A stretch of 64,000 nt of DNA from Neorhizobium sp. JUb45 (GCF_004343585.1 NZ_SLYW01000007.1:62001-126000); one strand, 5' to 3'. Shown: positions 15,815-25,240, counted from the stretch's first letter. Notes: generated from the sequence alone by a model not told the origin. Numbers and translations are program-made.

Positions 15815-16642
15815 ATGACGCGCCGGACGGTTTTTGCTTTCGCCGTTCTTAGCGGCTTTGTCTCGACCGGCCCGGCGGCGCATGCGACGGAGGATGTGTG
15901 CGCGGCAAGACTGGCGGAGATTGTCACCAAGGCCTATCCAGAGGCCAAGGCATTACCGGACAACAAATTCGAGGTGGAGGGACGGAAGCTGACCTTGCCG
16001 GAGAGTGGCTATTTGGGCCGCAATCCGCAGGCCATGCTTTGCCGTACCTGGCCCGCCCGGCCGGAACTGACGCTGTTGGCGGTGCCGTTGATGAACGAGC
16101 CGCAGCAGGATGGCATGAACGAGGGCGATCTCGACATGCTCGTGCTCGAAAGCAAAAGTTTCGATGTGAAACAGAGGCATCGCGTCGAAGGCCTGACGAG
16201 CGATGATGCGATTTCTATCGAGGAGCTGACATTCGACACGGCGTTCTATCAGCTGGCACCTGAAAACGTTGCCTTCGGACTGCGTAAGATGACCCGCGGC
16301 AGCTCCCGTCCCAATCCCTTCAGCGACACCAGTCTATGGCTGTTTTTCGCCGAGGGAAATCAGCTGAAGCCGATCCTGGAAAACTTCACGGTCTATCAGT
16401 ACCGCGGTGAGACGGACACCAATTGCAACGGTGAATTCGAGGAGAAAACGCGCACACTGTCCATGGCTCCGTCGTCAAAGGGCGCAATTGCCGATCTTCT
16501 GGTCTCGGAAAAGCGGGCCAATATCCTCCACGAAGCGGTTTGGGACGAATGCAGGGACACCGAAAAGGTGATTACGATCAAACATCGCCTGCGTTTCAAA
16601 GATAGTGCCTATCTTGTGCCGAAAGCGTTGCAGGAGTTCTAA
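15815..16642 (+). CDS. Exported hypothetical protein
   Basis: A 275-residue protein with a clear signal peptide (TRRTVFAFAVLSGFVSTG, cleavage near AHA-TED). The mature part contains four cysteines (in VCAARL, LCRTW, NCNGEF and ECRDTE) that could form two disulfides in the periplasm. No family was recognised. GCGGGGGA just upstream supports ATG 15815; a GTG 6 bases earlier would overlap the previous gene by 4. Coupling to the SPFH gene suggests a shared envelope function. Confidence 0.7.
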   Translation: MTRRTVFAFAVLSGFVSTGPAAHATEDVCAARLAEIVTKAYPEAKALPDNKFEVEGRKLTLPESGYLGRNPQAMLCRTWPARPELTLLAVPLMNEPQQDGMNEGDLDMLVLESKSFDVKQRHRVEGLTSDDAISIEELTFDTAFYQLAPENVAFGLRKMTRGSSRPNPFSDTSLWLFFAEGNQLKPILENFTVYQYRGETDTNCNGEFEEKTRTLSMAPSSKGAIADLLVSEKRANILHEAVWDECRDTEKVITIKHRLRFKDSAYLVPKALQEF

Positions 16643-16654
16643 CCGTCATCACTT

Positions 16655-16674
16655 CGACGCGCGGAAACGCGTCG
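16655..16674. terminator. Hairpin between convergent genes
   Basis: CGACGCG (16655-16661) and CGCGTCG (16668-16674) form a 7-bp stem with a 6-base loop in the 39-bp gap between the exported protein and the convergent HAD gene. No U run. Confidence 0.4.
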
Positions 16675-16681
16675 GCTGGGC

Positions 16682-17296
16682 CTAAAACGCCACGCCCAGT
16701 GCCGCCAGATCCGTCTTCAACGTCTCGACATCGACAAAATGCACCGCCTGCCAGCCGGCTTTCCGCGCGCCTTCGACATTCGGAAAACTGTCGTCGATGA
16801 ACAGGGTGGCTTGCGGTTTCAGGCCGAAATCGCGGGCGTGTTTTTCGTAGATCGCCACATCCGGCTTGATCAGTTTTATATCGCCGGACACCGTGACGCC
16901 GCGTGGCTTTTTCAGGAACGGAAAGATCTCCTGTGCCTGCCGAAACGTGTCGGAGGCAAAGTTGGTGAGCATGGTCACGTCGCGGCCCTGCGCGATCAGG
17001 CTTTCCATGATCGCAACCGAACCGTCATAGGCATACGGCACCATTTCGTGCCAATGCTGTCGGAAGGCGCGGATCTGGTCGGTGCGGTCGGGATGTTGTG
17101 CGATCAGCAGCGCTTCTGCCTCTGCCCATGTGCGGCCACGATCCTGCTCGAGGTTCCATTCATGGGTGCAGACATTGTCGAAGAACCATTTGCGCTCGGC
17201 ATCGTCGGGAATGATGCGGCTGAACGGAATGTTCGGGTCGTAATGTATCAGCACCTTGCCGATGTCGAAGACGATGTGGTCGATGTGAGCGGCCAT
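16682..17296 (-). CDS. HAD-family phosphatase (YihX-like)
   Basis: A 204-residue HAD IA hydrolase. Motif I is FDIGKVLIHYD, in which the usual second Asp is Gly, as in the YihX-like FDLGNV subgroup that hydrolyses sugar-1-phosphates. Motif II is LTNFASDTF, the Lys is in IKLIKPDVAIY, and motif IV is LFIDDSFPNV. Length fits the family. It lies 21 bp downstream of mutY on the same strand, an arrangement kept in related rhizobia, so they are probably co-transcribed. Confidence 0.88.
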   Translation of the reverse strand: MAAHIDHIVFDIGKVLIHYDPNIPFSRIIPDDAERKWFFDNVCTHEWNLEQDRGRTWAEAEALLIAQHPDRTDQIRAFRQHWHEMVPYAYDGSVAIMESLIAQGRDVTMLTNFASDTFRQAQEIFPFLKKPRGVTVSGDIKLIKPDVAIYEKHARDFGLKPQATLFIDDSFPNVEGARKAGWQAVHFVDVETLKTDLAALGVAF

Positions 17297-17317
17297 GAAA
17301 CCTTCCTGATATCAGTA

Positions 17318-18394
17318 TTACAGTTTTGAAAACGCGAGCGGTATCGCCTGTACGATTGCCTTTTTCATGACGGTCGGCAATGCCTGTGCCTCAAGATTGG
17401 TCACCGGCTCCCACCAGCCGCCGCCATCCGTGTCGATCTTTTCGTGGCTCAGCCGGTAGACTGAAAGCCGGAGTTCGAAATGGGTGAAGACGTGGACGAT
17501 CTGGCCGCAAGCCTGCCAGTCGCCGGCAAACGGCGCGTGCTCGGGCGTCGTGCCGCCGTCGATGCGTGCCGTCCAGCCGGTGGTCGGCACTTCCGTCATG
17601 CGGCCGAGCAGTCCCGTCTCAATGCGGCGCCGAAGGAGAATTTCGCCATCGGGCGTCACCGCCACGAAGGCGGCGCCATAACGCACCGGTTTCGTCTTTT
17701 TCGGCGCCTTCACCGGAAAACGCTCGGGCTCGTCATTTGCCAGCGCCAGACAGTGGCTGCTGAACGGACAGAGCGCGCAGGCGGGACGTTTTGGCGTACA
17801 GATGGTGGCACCGAGATCCATCATCGCTTGCGCGAAATCGCCGGGCCGGTCGGAAGGCGTCAGTTCCGCCACCTTTTCCTTCATCAGCGGCTTGGAGCCG
17901 GGCAGAGGGGCATCGATCGTAAAAAGGCGGGAGATCACCCGCTCGACATTGCCGTCCATCACGGCGGCCTGCCGGTTGAAGGCGATCGCGGCGACGGCTG
18001 CTGCGGTGTAATCGCCGATGCCCGGCAGGGCCTTCAGGCCAGCCTCGGTGTCGGGAAAAATGCCGCCATGATCGCGGGCCACCGCTTCGGCGCATTTTTT
18101 CAGGTTGCGGGCGCGGGCGTAATAACCGAGCCCCGCCCAAGCGGCCATGACATCATCCGTCGGGGCGGCGGCAAGGTCTTCCACCCTCGGCCACAGCGAT
18201 AGAAATTTTGCAAAATAGGGTTTGACGGCCTGCACCGTGGTCTGCTGCAGCATGACTTCCGACAACCAGACATGATACGGATTCGCAAAAATGCCTGCTT
18301 TTGCTGCCACAGGGCTGACACGCCAAGGTAGCTCGCGGTGGTGGCGATCGTACCAATGCAGCAATGCGACACTGTAAAGATTGGATATTTTCAT
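17318..18394 (-). CDS. mutY: A/G-specific adenine DNA glycosylase MutY
   Basis: A 358-residue glycosylase that removes adenine mispaired with 8-oxoguanine. The N-terminal catalytic domain has the Glu in WLSEVMLQQT, the helix-hairpin-helix LPGIGDYTAAAVAAIAF with the catalytic Asp, and the 4Fe-4S loop CTPKRPACALCPFSSHC (C-x6-C-x2-C-x5-C). The C-terminal domain (YGAAFVAVTPDGEILLRRR...GLLGRMTEVPT) is the NUDIX-like 8-oxoG reader. An in-frame TTG four codons earlier has a better ribosome-binding site (GGAAG) and is an alternative start. Confidence 0.95.
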   Translation of the reverse strand: MKISNLYSVALLHWYDRHHRELPWRVSPVAAKAGIFANPYHVWLSEVMLQQTTVQAVKPYFAKFLSLWPRVEDLAAAPTDDVMAAWAGLGYYARARNLKKCAEAVARDHGGIFPDTEAGLKALPGIGDYTAAAVAAIAFNRQAAVMDGNVERVISRLFTIDAPLPGSKPLMKEKVAELTPSDRPGDFAQAMMDLGATICTPKRPACALCPFSSHCLALANDEPERFPVKAPKKTKPVRYGAAFVAVTPDGEILLRRRIETGLLGRMTEVPTTGWTARIDGGTTPEHAPFAGDWQACGQIVHVFTHFELRLSVYRLSHEKIDTDGGGWWEPVTNLEAQALPTVMKKAIVQAIPLAFSKL

Positions 18395-18461
18395 GCTGCC
18401 GTGCAAGATAGCGCTTCCCTTGGAGAATCACTCTCCTATGTATTCGGCGTAATCTACATCA

Positions 18462-19718
18462 ATGAAAAGAGCCGGAATGAAACTGCCGTCGATGCAACGG
18501 AATAATGTGGTCTGTCTGGCCATCGTCAGCGCCGCCGCCGCAATAGCCGGTTCAATCATTACCATCCTTCTTGGCATATCCATGGTCTGGGCGCTGGTTT
18601 CACTGGCGCTGAAACGTTATCCGGCCCGTTTCCAGCGCAGTGATCTTTATGTCATCGGGCCGGCCTTGCTCTATTCCGCGACAATCCTTCTTGCGGCTTT
18701 CGTCAATTACGACCCGGCGACAGCCGACAGATTGCTCAGCCGCGGCGCGGCGCTTCTGCCCTTCATCTTTTTTCCGCTGATCCTGCCGCGCCTGCGCGTC
18801 GGGTCCAGTTCCTCGCTCATCGATGCGTTCCTGGTCGGTGCGGCCGTGTGTGGCATACTGGCCTTGCCGCTCGCTTTTGTGCAAGTTGAATTTTATCAGA
18901 TCCGCGCTTCCGGCGGCATCGGCAATGCGCTGCCGTTCAGCATGGTTTGCGCCATGCTGGCGTCTGTGTCGCTGCTCAATACGGTGTCGCCGCGGCCACG
19001 TCGGCAGGCGCTTGGCTGGGCCGGATTCGTTGCCGGCATTATGTGCGTGCTGCTGTCGCAATCACGTGGTGTGCTGCCCATCCCCGCCATCGCGCTGGTC
19101 ATGCTGTTTGCGCTGTTTCCGCAGAAACTGCGCCGTTTCTACAACTGGAAGGGCGCTGTACTTCTTGTCATCGGTGTCGTTGTAGTTTTTGCCATGGGGT
19201 TCAAACATTCGCAGCGGCTGATCGAAATGCTCGGGTATTTCGCCAACGATACCGGGGCCGACGAATCCTACACCGCCCGCATCGGCCTGTGGAAATATGC
19301 AAGCGGCTTGATCGCGGAAAACCCGTGGCTGGGTTATGGCGTGCAGAACCGCTCCGAGCTGATCGAGCAGGCCGGATACACCTTCACCCATTTCCACAAT
19401 GGTTTTATCAGCGCCACCGTGGATGCCGGCCTGATCGGCCTGATCGCAACGCTGCTGATGCTGTTTTCGCCGGTTCTTAATGTCCTGCGCAATCCGACCA
19501 CTATCGCGCGCCGCAAACGTCTGTTCATGGCGCTGCTCGTGCCCATCGGTTACTTCATCGCCGGCAGCACCAATATCCTGTTCTTCCAGGATATCTATGA
19601 TAGCCTGTTCCTGTGGTTGGTGATCATCGTGGCGGTGCCACTATCACAGAAAGTGATTCTTTTGCCGCCCGGCACGACAGTCGCGCCGGCGGCGCATAAA
19701 GCCGAGCATGTTCAATGA
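18462..19718 (+). CDS. O-antigen ligase/polymerase-like membrane protein
   Basis: A 418-residue inner-membrane protein with about eleven hydrophobic helices and a large periplasmic loop near residues 245-310. That loop contains RIGLWKYASGLIAENPWLGYG and HFHNGFI (split motifs), the signature of the Wzy_C/WaaL family, including the catalytic His region. These enzymes join undecaprenyl-linked glycans to lipid A-core or polymerise repeat units. It is divergent from mutY and overlaps the DUF721 gene by 4 bases, an odd partner. An ATG at 18477 is an alternative start. Confidence 0.87.
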   Translation: MKRAGMKLPSMQRNNVVCLAIVSAAAAIAGSIITILLGISMVWALVSLALKRYPARFQRSDLYVIGPALLYSATILLAAFVNYDPATADRLLSRGAALLPFIFFPLILPRLRVGSSSSLIDAFLVGAAVCGILALPLAFVQVEFYQIRASGGIGNALPFSMVCAMLASVSLLNTVSPRPRRQALGWAGFVAGIMCVLLSQSRGVLPIPAIALVMLFALFPQKLRRFYNWKGAVLLVIGVVVVFAMGFKHSQRLIEMLGYFANDTGADESYTARIGLWKYASGLIAENPWLGYGVQNRSELIEQAGYTFTHFHNGFISATVDAGLIGLIATLLMLFSPVLNVLRNPTTIARRKRLFMALLVPIGYFIAGSTNILFFQDIYDSLFLWLVIIVAVPLSQKVILLPPGTTVAPAAHKAEHVQ

Positions 19719-20236
19719 GCCAGCCGGAAAAGAAGGAATTCCGTCGTCGCGGCGCCCACCAGATCGCCGAGGTGGCGAACCGCATCATCGATCCGGTGCT
19801 GGCCAAGCGCGCCGGTATTTCCACGGCCCTGCTCGGTTCCTGGGATGAAATCGCCGGCGAGGATTTTGCCGAATGTACGCGCCCGGAAAAAATCGCGTGG
19901 CCACGTCGCGAACCCGGTACAGATAGCGGCTATCAGGCCGGCACGCTGACAATCGCCTGCGAAGGCGCGCGCGCATTGTTCCTGAGCCATGCGCAGGGCG
20001 AGCTGATCGGCCGCATCAATGCGTTTTTCGGCTTTCCCGCCATCCGCCAGATCCGCATCGTGCAGAAACCGGTCGTTCAGGCACCGCGCCATCGCCCCAA
20101 GCCGCCGCCGCTGAAAGGCGAAGCAGCGCGCAAACTGGACGAGATGATGGAGGGCATCGACAACGATGCGCTGCGCAATGCCGTGACGCGGCTGGGGACT
20201 GCGGTGATGCAGAAAAAGCGGACGATCCGGCGCTAA
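19715..20236 (+). CDS. DUF721 (DciA-like) protein
   Basis: A 173-residue protein with the DUF721 core: ISTALLGSWDEIAGEDFAECTRPEKI (split), GTLTIACEGARALFLSHAQGELIGRIN and a C-terminal basic, Pro-rich linker. DUF721 proteins include DciA, the ancestral loader of replicative helicase DnaB in bacteria that lack DnaC, and related RNA-linked proteins. The KH-like domain would be residues ~15-125. The start ATG overlaps the previous stop by 4 bases (ATGA). Its downstream neighbours are a thioredoxin-fold protein and smc, the standard rhizobial order. Confidence 0.83.
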   Translation: MSQPEKKEFRRRGAHQIAEVANRIIDPVLAKRAGISTALLGSWDEIAGEDFAECTRPEKIAWPRREPGTDSGYQAGTLTIACEGARALFLSHAQGELIGRINAFFGFPAIRQIRIVQKPVVQAPRHRPKPPPLKGEAARKLDEMMEGIDNDALRNAVTRLGTAVMQKKRTIRR

Positions 20237-20406
20237 CCTTGCGTTCGTCCCCTGCGATCTTTCGTCCACAGGTGCGTTACAGGCTTGCCCTGTCCATTCC
20301 TCGTCACAATTGTTTGAAAAGAGTAACGAAAGCCGCGCTTGTCGGACGCCAAGCGGCAGGTTACGGAAATCGCGACAGTTTTTACTTTCTCTCAACAGGT
20401 GTCTTC

Positions 20407-21132
20407 ATGACCATTCAGACGATGACCAACGAGACCTTTGCCGCAGCTCTCAGCCGCCGCGCGCTTCTCGCCGGATCCGCTTCCACTGCCCTCGGCCTCA
20501 CGCTTGCCGCTTCCATGACCTCGGCACAGGCACAGGAAAAGCCGGAATCCTCCGGCAAGGTCGATATGGCCGAAGTACTGAAGCCCGGCCCGCTGCCGGA
20601 AATGCAGCTCGGCAAGGATGACGCGCCGGTCACCATCGTCGAATACATGTCGATGACCTGCCCGCATTGCGCCGCCTTCCACGCCAATACGTTCGATCCG
20701 ATCAAGGAAAAATACGTCGACACCGGCAAGGTGCGCTTCATCGTGCGCGAATTCCCGTTCGACCCGGCCGCCACCGCCGCTTTCATGCTGGCGCGCTGCA
20801 ATCCGTCCAAGCCGAGCGAGCTCGCCACTGCCGACCAGTATTTCCCGATGATCTCGATGCTGTTCAAGCAGCAGCGTGCCTGGGCGGCACCTGCAGACGG
20901 CAATGTCCGCAACGGTTTGACGCAGGCCGTCAAGATTGCCGGTTTTTCACAGGAAAGCTTCAACGCCTGCTTGACCAACCAGAAGCTTCTCGATGATGTG
21001 AACGCAACGATGCAGCGCGGCGCCAAGGACTTCGAAGTCAACTCGACGCCGACCTTCATCATCAACGGCGAGAAATATGCTGGAGACCTGTCGGTTGCAC
21101 AAATGTCGGCGGTCATCGACGCCCTGCTCTAG
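20407..21132 (+). CDS. DsbA-family thiol-disulfide protein with Tat-like signal
   Basis: A 241-residue exported protein. The N-terminus carries SRRALLAGSASTALGLTLAAS, a twin-arginine-like signal (split at RR), with a cleavage region around SAQAQE. The thioredoxin domain has CPHC at about residues 85-88 (SMTCPHCAAFH) and the cis-Pro in STPTFIINGEKYAG. It resembles the BdbD/ScsC-like DsbA subgroup of alphaproteobacteria that oxidise or isomerise periplasmic disulfides. Two further Cys occur at ARCNPSK and NACLTN. The ATG at 20407 starts at the signal peptide. Confidence 0.9.
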   Translation: MTIQTMTNETFAAALSRRALLAGSASTALGLTLAASMTSAQAQEKPESSGKVDMAEVLKPGPLPEMQLGKDDAPVTIVEYMSMTCPHCAAFHANTFDPIKEKYVDTGKVRFIVREFPFDPAATAAFMLARCNPSKPSELATADQYFPMISMLFKQQRAWAAPADGNVRNGLTQAVKIAGFSQESFNACLTNQKLLDDVNATMQRGAKDFEVNSTPTFIINGEKYAGDLSVAQMSAVIDALL

Positions 21133-21209
21133 GACCCATCGCGAAATGATCGCGGGCGGGTTTTTGCGCGTGTCCGCGGATTTGGGCCGAATAACGGCGC
21201 GGCTTGCCT

Positions 21210-21340
21210 CTTCTCCCCGCCTGCGGGGAGAAGGTCCGGAGCGACAGCGAGGGGATGAGGGGCGGTCGCGGGCATTGAGTTTGAGGCTTTTGCCCCTCAT
21301 CCGCCTGCCGGCACCTTCTCCCCGTCATAACGGGGAGAAG
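21210..21340. repeat. RIME-like palindromic intergenic repeat, copy 1 (inverted relative to copies 2 and 3)
   Basis: A ~131-bp element bounded by two hairpins: CTTCTCCCCG...CGGGGAGAAG at 21210-21233 and again at 21315-21340. Inside lie GGATGAGGGG and GCCCCTCATCC. The left inner arm (GGTCCGGAGCGACAGCGAGG) is the reverse complement of the right arm of the copies at 41.3 and 47.8 kb. Rhizobial RIME elements have this composite structure. It sits just before smc. Confidence 0.85.
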
Positions 21341-21411
21341 AACACCCGCTGCACCGCTCTCATTCCATCGTTTAGTCACGCACTGACCCACCATGACCGG
21401 AGGCCGAACCA

Positions 21412-24400
21412 TTGAAGTTCAATCGCCTCCGCGTCGTCGGTTTCAAATCCTTTGTCGAACCCACCGAATTCATCATCGAACCGGGCCTGACCGGCGTTGT
21501 CGGCCCGAACGGCTGCGGCAAGTCCAATCTTGTCGAAGCGCTGCGCTGGGTGATGGGGGAAAACTCCTACAAGAACATGCGTGCGTCCGGCATGGACGAC
21601 GTGATCTTTTCCGGTTCCGGCAACCGCCCGGCCCGCAACACCGCCGAAGTCGGCCTTTATCTCGACAATTCAGACCGCACCGCGCCGGCCGCCTTCAACG
21701 ATGCCGACGAGATCCAGGTGTCGCGCCGTATCGAGCGCGAGCAGGGCTCGGTCTACCGCATCAACGGCAAGGAAGCCCGCGCGAAAGACGTGCAGCTTCT
21801 GTTCGCCGATGCCTCCACCGGCGCGCGTTCGCCCTCGATGGTGGGGCAGGGGCGCATCGGCGAGCTGATCTCGGCCAAACCGCAGGCGCGCCGCCAGTTG
21901 CTGGAAGAGGCCGCCGGCATTTCCGGCCTGCATTCGCGCCGCCACGAAGCCGAACTGCGCCTGCGCGCCGCCGAGGGCAACCTTGAACGTCTCGAAGACG
22001 TCGTGGCGCAGCTGGAAAACCAGATCGAAAGCCTGAAACGGCAGGCGCGTCAGGCCAACCGCTTCAAGAGCCTGTCCGCCGATATCCGCGCCCGCGAGGC
22101 CATGCTCCTGCATAGCCGCTGGGTGCAGGCCAAGGAGGCCGAGGGCGAGGCTGTCAGCACGCTCAACCAGGCTACTGCCATCGTAGCCGAAAAGGCGCAG
22201 GCGCAGATGGAGGCGGCCAAGAACCAGGCGATCGTTGCCCACAAGCTGCCGGAACTGCGAGAAGCCGAAGCCGCCGCCGGTGCCGCCCTGCAGCGTATCC
22301 AGATCGCCCGTGGCCAGCTGGAGGAAGAAGCGGGCCGACTGCTGCGCCGTCGCGATGAGCTGACCCGTCGTCTTGCCCAACTGGGCGAGGATATCCGCCG
22401 CGAGGAGCGGCTGGTTTCGGAAAATGCCGAGGTGCTGGCCCGCCTTGATGCTGAAGAGGCGGAACTTGCGGAACTGCTGGCCGAATCCGGTTCGGAAGCC
22501 GAAGAACTTCGCGAAACTTTTGAGGGTGCCGCCGCCAGCCTTGCCGACAGTGAACGCGTGTTTGCCCAGATCACCGCCGAGCGCGCCGAAGCCGCCGCCG
22601 GTCGCCAGCAGTTGGAACGCGTGATCCGTGATCTGGCCGATCGTCGTGGCCGTCTGGAGCGCTCGTTTGGTGAGGCGGAAGCGGAGCTTGCCGCAATCGA
22701 TGAACGCCTGTCCGGTCTGGTTGATCCATCCGAACGGCGCGAAGCGGTGGAGGCGGCGGAAATTGCCGTCGAGGATATAGCGGTCCTGATCGAGGACGTA
22801 GAGGAGGCGCTTGGTCTTGCCCGCCGCAGGGAGACGGAGGCGCGTGCGCCGGTCGTTGCAGCGCGCTCGCATCTGAACGGGCTGGAAGCGGAAAGCAAGA
22901 CCATCCGTCGCATGCTGGCCGCAGGCGATACGTCCGGGGCCTATCCGCCGGTCGCAGAAGTCATCCGGGTCGATCGCGGTTACGAAACAGCCGTTGGTGC
23001 CGTTCTGGGCGATGATCTGGAAAGCGCTCTGGATGCGGCAGCACCTTCCTATTGGTCAGGTGCCGGTGATGCGGGTTCCGATCCGGCTTTGCCCGATGAC
23101 GTCGAGGCGATGATTGCGCATGTCATCGCGCCGCCGCAGCTCGCCCGCCGCCTGTCGCAGATCGGCGTCGCCGATCTCGAAACCGCCAACCGCCTGATGC
23201 CGCTTCTGAAGCCCGGCCAACGGCTCGTCACCCGCGAAGGCGCTGTCTTCCGCTGGGATGGCCATGTCACCGGTTCGGAAGCGCCGAGTGCGGCCGCGCT
23301 GCGTCTTGCCCAGAAAAACCGCCTGTCGGAACTGGAAGCTGAAATCGACGAAGCCGCGATTGCGCTGTCGGAAGCCGAAACGCTGGCTGCTGCCGCCATC
23401 GATACGATCGCCACTGAGGAACTTCGCCTTCACGATGCCCGCGAGCGCAGCCGTATCGCCCAGCGCCAGCTGGCGGAGGCCCGCGATGCACTGGCCGCCG
23501 CTGAGCGCGCCTCAGGTGACCTGATGCGCCGTCGTGATGTGGCGGCCGCAGCGCTGGAACAGTTGCGCGAACAGATCACGGAAGTGTCCGAGCAGGACGA
23601 AGCCGCCCGCGCCGAGCTGGAAGACGCGCCCGAGGTCGATGAGATCGATGCCCGCCTGCGCGAACAGCAGGCAACCGTCGCCACCGATCGCGGCCTGTTG
23701 GCCGAAGCGCGTGCCCGTTACGAAGGGCTTTCCCGCGAAACCGATGCCCGCCGCCGCCGTGTCGCCGCCATCGGTCAGGAACGCGCCACGTGGCAGGGCC
23801 GAGCCGCGAGCGCCGAAGACCATATCGCCTCGCTGCGCGAACGCGAGGAAGAGGCGCGCGAGGAAATGGTCGATCTCGACCTCGCGCCGGAAGAATTCGA
23901 CGACAAGCGCCGGGCGCTGCTCTCCGAACTGCAGAAGGCCGAGGATGCCCGCAAGGCCGCCTCCGACGTGCTGGTCGAGGCCGAAACCCGCCAGCGCGAG
24001 GCCGACCGCATCGCCACGATCGCGCTGTCGGAACTGGCGGAAACCCGCGAACGCCGTGGTCGCGCCGAGGAACGTCTGGTGTCCGCCGCCGAGCGCCGTA
24101 ACGAGACGGAAATTCGTATTCGCGAAGCGCTGAACTGCGAACCACACGAGGCATGGCGCCTGACGGGTCTCGGCCACGAGGCGCCACCGCCGGATATTGC
24201 GCAGGTGGAGCGTGAACTGGACCGCCTGAAGATCGAGCGCGAGCGTCTCGGCGCCGTCAACCTGCGCGCCGAAGAAGAGCAGAAAGAGCTTTCCGACAAG
24301 CTCGAAGCCCTCACACGTGAGCGCGATGACGTGATCGACGCCATCAAGAAACTGCGCGGCGCCATCCAGAGCCTCAACCGTGAGGGCCGCGAACGCCTGA

Positions 24401-24873
24401 TCGCCGCTTTCGATGTTGTCAACACCCAGTTCCAGCGACTGTTCACCCATCTCTTCAACGGCGGCACGGCCGAACTGCAACTGATCGAAAGCGATGATCC
24501 GCTCGAAGCCGGTCTCGAAATTCTAGCCCGCCCGCCGGGCAAGAAACCGCAGACGATGACGCTGCTTTCTGGCGGCGAACAGGCGCTGACGGCCATGGCG
24601 CTGATCTTTGCCGTCTTCCTCACCAATCCCGCGCCGATCTGCGTGCTGGACGAAGTGGACGCGCCGCTCGACGACCACAATGTCGAGCGCTACTGCAATC
24701 TGATGGACGAAATGGCGGCCTCGACCGCCACCCGTTTCGTCATCATCACCCACAACCCTATCACCATGGCCCGCATGAACCGCCTCTTCGGCGTCACCAT
24801 GGCCGAGCAGGGTGTGAGTCAGCTTGTCTCGGTGGATCTGCAGGCGGCCGAGCAACTGGCCGAGGCGAGCTGA
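21412..24873 (+). CDS. smc: Chromosome segregation protein SMC
   Basis: A 1153-residue SMC ATPase. The N-terminal head has MKFNRLRVVGFKSFVEPTEF (split) and Walker A GPNGCGKSN. Long Ala/Glu/Arg-rich coiled coils flank the hinge (about residues 490-600, YPPVAEVIRVDRGYETAVGA). The C-terminal head has the signature LLSGGEQALTAMAL and Walker B PICVLDEVDAPLDDHN. With ScpAB it forms condensin, which organises the chromosome. Translation starts at TTG 21412, with CGGAGG about 10 bases upstream; no closer ATG gives the conserved start. Confidence 0.96.
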   Translation: MKFNRLRVVGFKSFVEPTEFIIEPGLTGVVGPNGCGKSNLVEALRWVMGENSYKNMRASGMDDVIFSGSGNRPARNTAEVGLYLDNSDRTAPAAFNDADEIQVSRRIEREQGSVYRINGKEARAKDVQLLFADASTGARSPSMVGQGRIGELISAKPQARRQLLEEAAGISGLHSRRHEAELRLRAAEGNLERLEDVVAQLENQIESLKRQARQANRFKSLSADIRAREAMLLHSRWVQAKEAEGEAVSTLNQATAIVAEKAQAQMEAAKNQAIVAHKLPELREAEAAAGAALQRIQIARGQLEEEAGRLLRRRDELTRRLAQLGEDIRREERLVSENAEVLARLDAEEAELAELLAESGSEAEELRETFEGAAASLADSERVFAQITAERAEAAAGRQQLERVIRDLADRRGRLERSFGEAEAELAAIDERLSGLVDPSERREAVEAAEIAVEDIAVLIEDVEEALGLARRRETEARAPVVAARSHLNGLEAESKTIRRMLAAGDTSGAYPPVAEVIRVDRGYETAVGAVLGDDLESALDAAAPSYWSGAGDAGSDPALPDDVEAMIAHVIAPPQLARRLSQIGVADLETANRLMPLLKPGQRLVTREGAVFRWDGHVTGSEAPSAAALRLAQKNRLSELEAEIDEAAIALSEAETLAAAAIDTIATEELRLHDARERSRIAQRQLAEARDALAAAERASGDLMRRRDVAAAALEQLREQITEVSEQDEAARAELEDAPEVDEIDARLREQQATVATDRGLLAEARARYEGLSRETDARRRRVAAIGQERATWQGRAASAEDHIASLREREEEAREEMVDLDLAPEEFDDKRRALLSELQKAEDARKAASDVLVEAETRQREADRIATIALSELAETRERRGRAEERLVSAAERRNETEIRIREALNCEPHEAWRLTGLGHEAPPPDIAQVERELDRLKIERERLGAVNLRAEEEQKELSDKLEALTRERDDVIDAIKKLRGAIQSLNREGRERLIAAFDVVNTQFQRLFTHLFNGGTAELQLIESDDPLEAGLEILARPPGKKPQTMTLLSGGEQALTAMALIFAVFLTNPAPICVLDEVDAPLDDHNVERYCNLMDEMAASTATRFVIITHNPITMARMNRLFGVTMAEQGVSQLVSVDLQAAEQLAEAS

Positions 24874-24945
24874 GGTCGGTTATTCGGCATTTGAACGCTG
24901 ACGCTGACAGGCGTATAACAAGGCGGGTCAAACGGAGGATAACGC

Positions 24946-25146
24946 ATGCAGCAGCCTCAATCGTTGCAATCCCTTCAAAACGAGGAGGAATACGAAGCTG
25001 CATTGAAGCAAGTGCGGTCGTATTTCGAGAGCGAACCGGCCCCCGAAACTCTGGAAGCAGCGCATTTCGATGCGCTTGCTATTTCCATCGAAAACTACGA
25101 GCTGAAGCATTATCCGGTGGCTGCAACCAACGCGCCGGTTCCCTGA
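24946..25146 (+). CDS. HigA-like N-terminal domain protein lacking a helix-turn-helix
   Basis: A 66-residue acidic protein (EEEYEAALKQVRSYFE, then FDALAISIENYELKHYPV). This is the sequence style of the N-terminal, toxin-binding part of HigA antitoxins that normally precedes an XRE helix-turn-helix, here absent. GGAGGATAACGC precedes the ATG. Its leader resembles that of the antitoxin gene 300 bp downstream. It may be a solitary immunity-like antitoxin or a truncated remnant. No cognate HigB toxin is adjacent. Confidence 0.6.
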   Translation: MQQPQSLQSLQNEEEYEAALKQVRSYFESEPAPETLEAAHFDALAISIENYELKHYPVAATNAPVP

Positions 25147-25240
25147 TGTCGTTGATCAATCGCAAACCGGCCCCGATGATTGGAATTGAAGGGTATCCGC
25201 GACAGGCCTGTAACAAAGACAGTCAAGCGGAGGATGCCAC

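Noticed and set aside
21210..21340. CRISPR-like repeated palindromes
   Set aside because: Only three dispersed copies kilobases apart with conserved inner arms and no spacers or cas genes; this is an intergenic mosaic repeat.
21670..22872. Open frame of 400 codons opposite smc
   Set aside because: Antisense to a coiled-coil region; the Leu/Phe/Gly repetition mirrors Glu/Ala/Arg codons of SMC.
24946..25146. Complete HigBA toxin-antitoxin pair
   Set aside because: No HigB-like toxin is adjacent and the helix-turn-helix half of HigA is missing, so only a HigA-like N-terminal domain is called.
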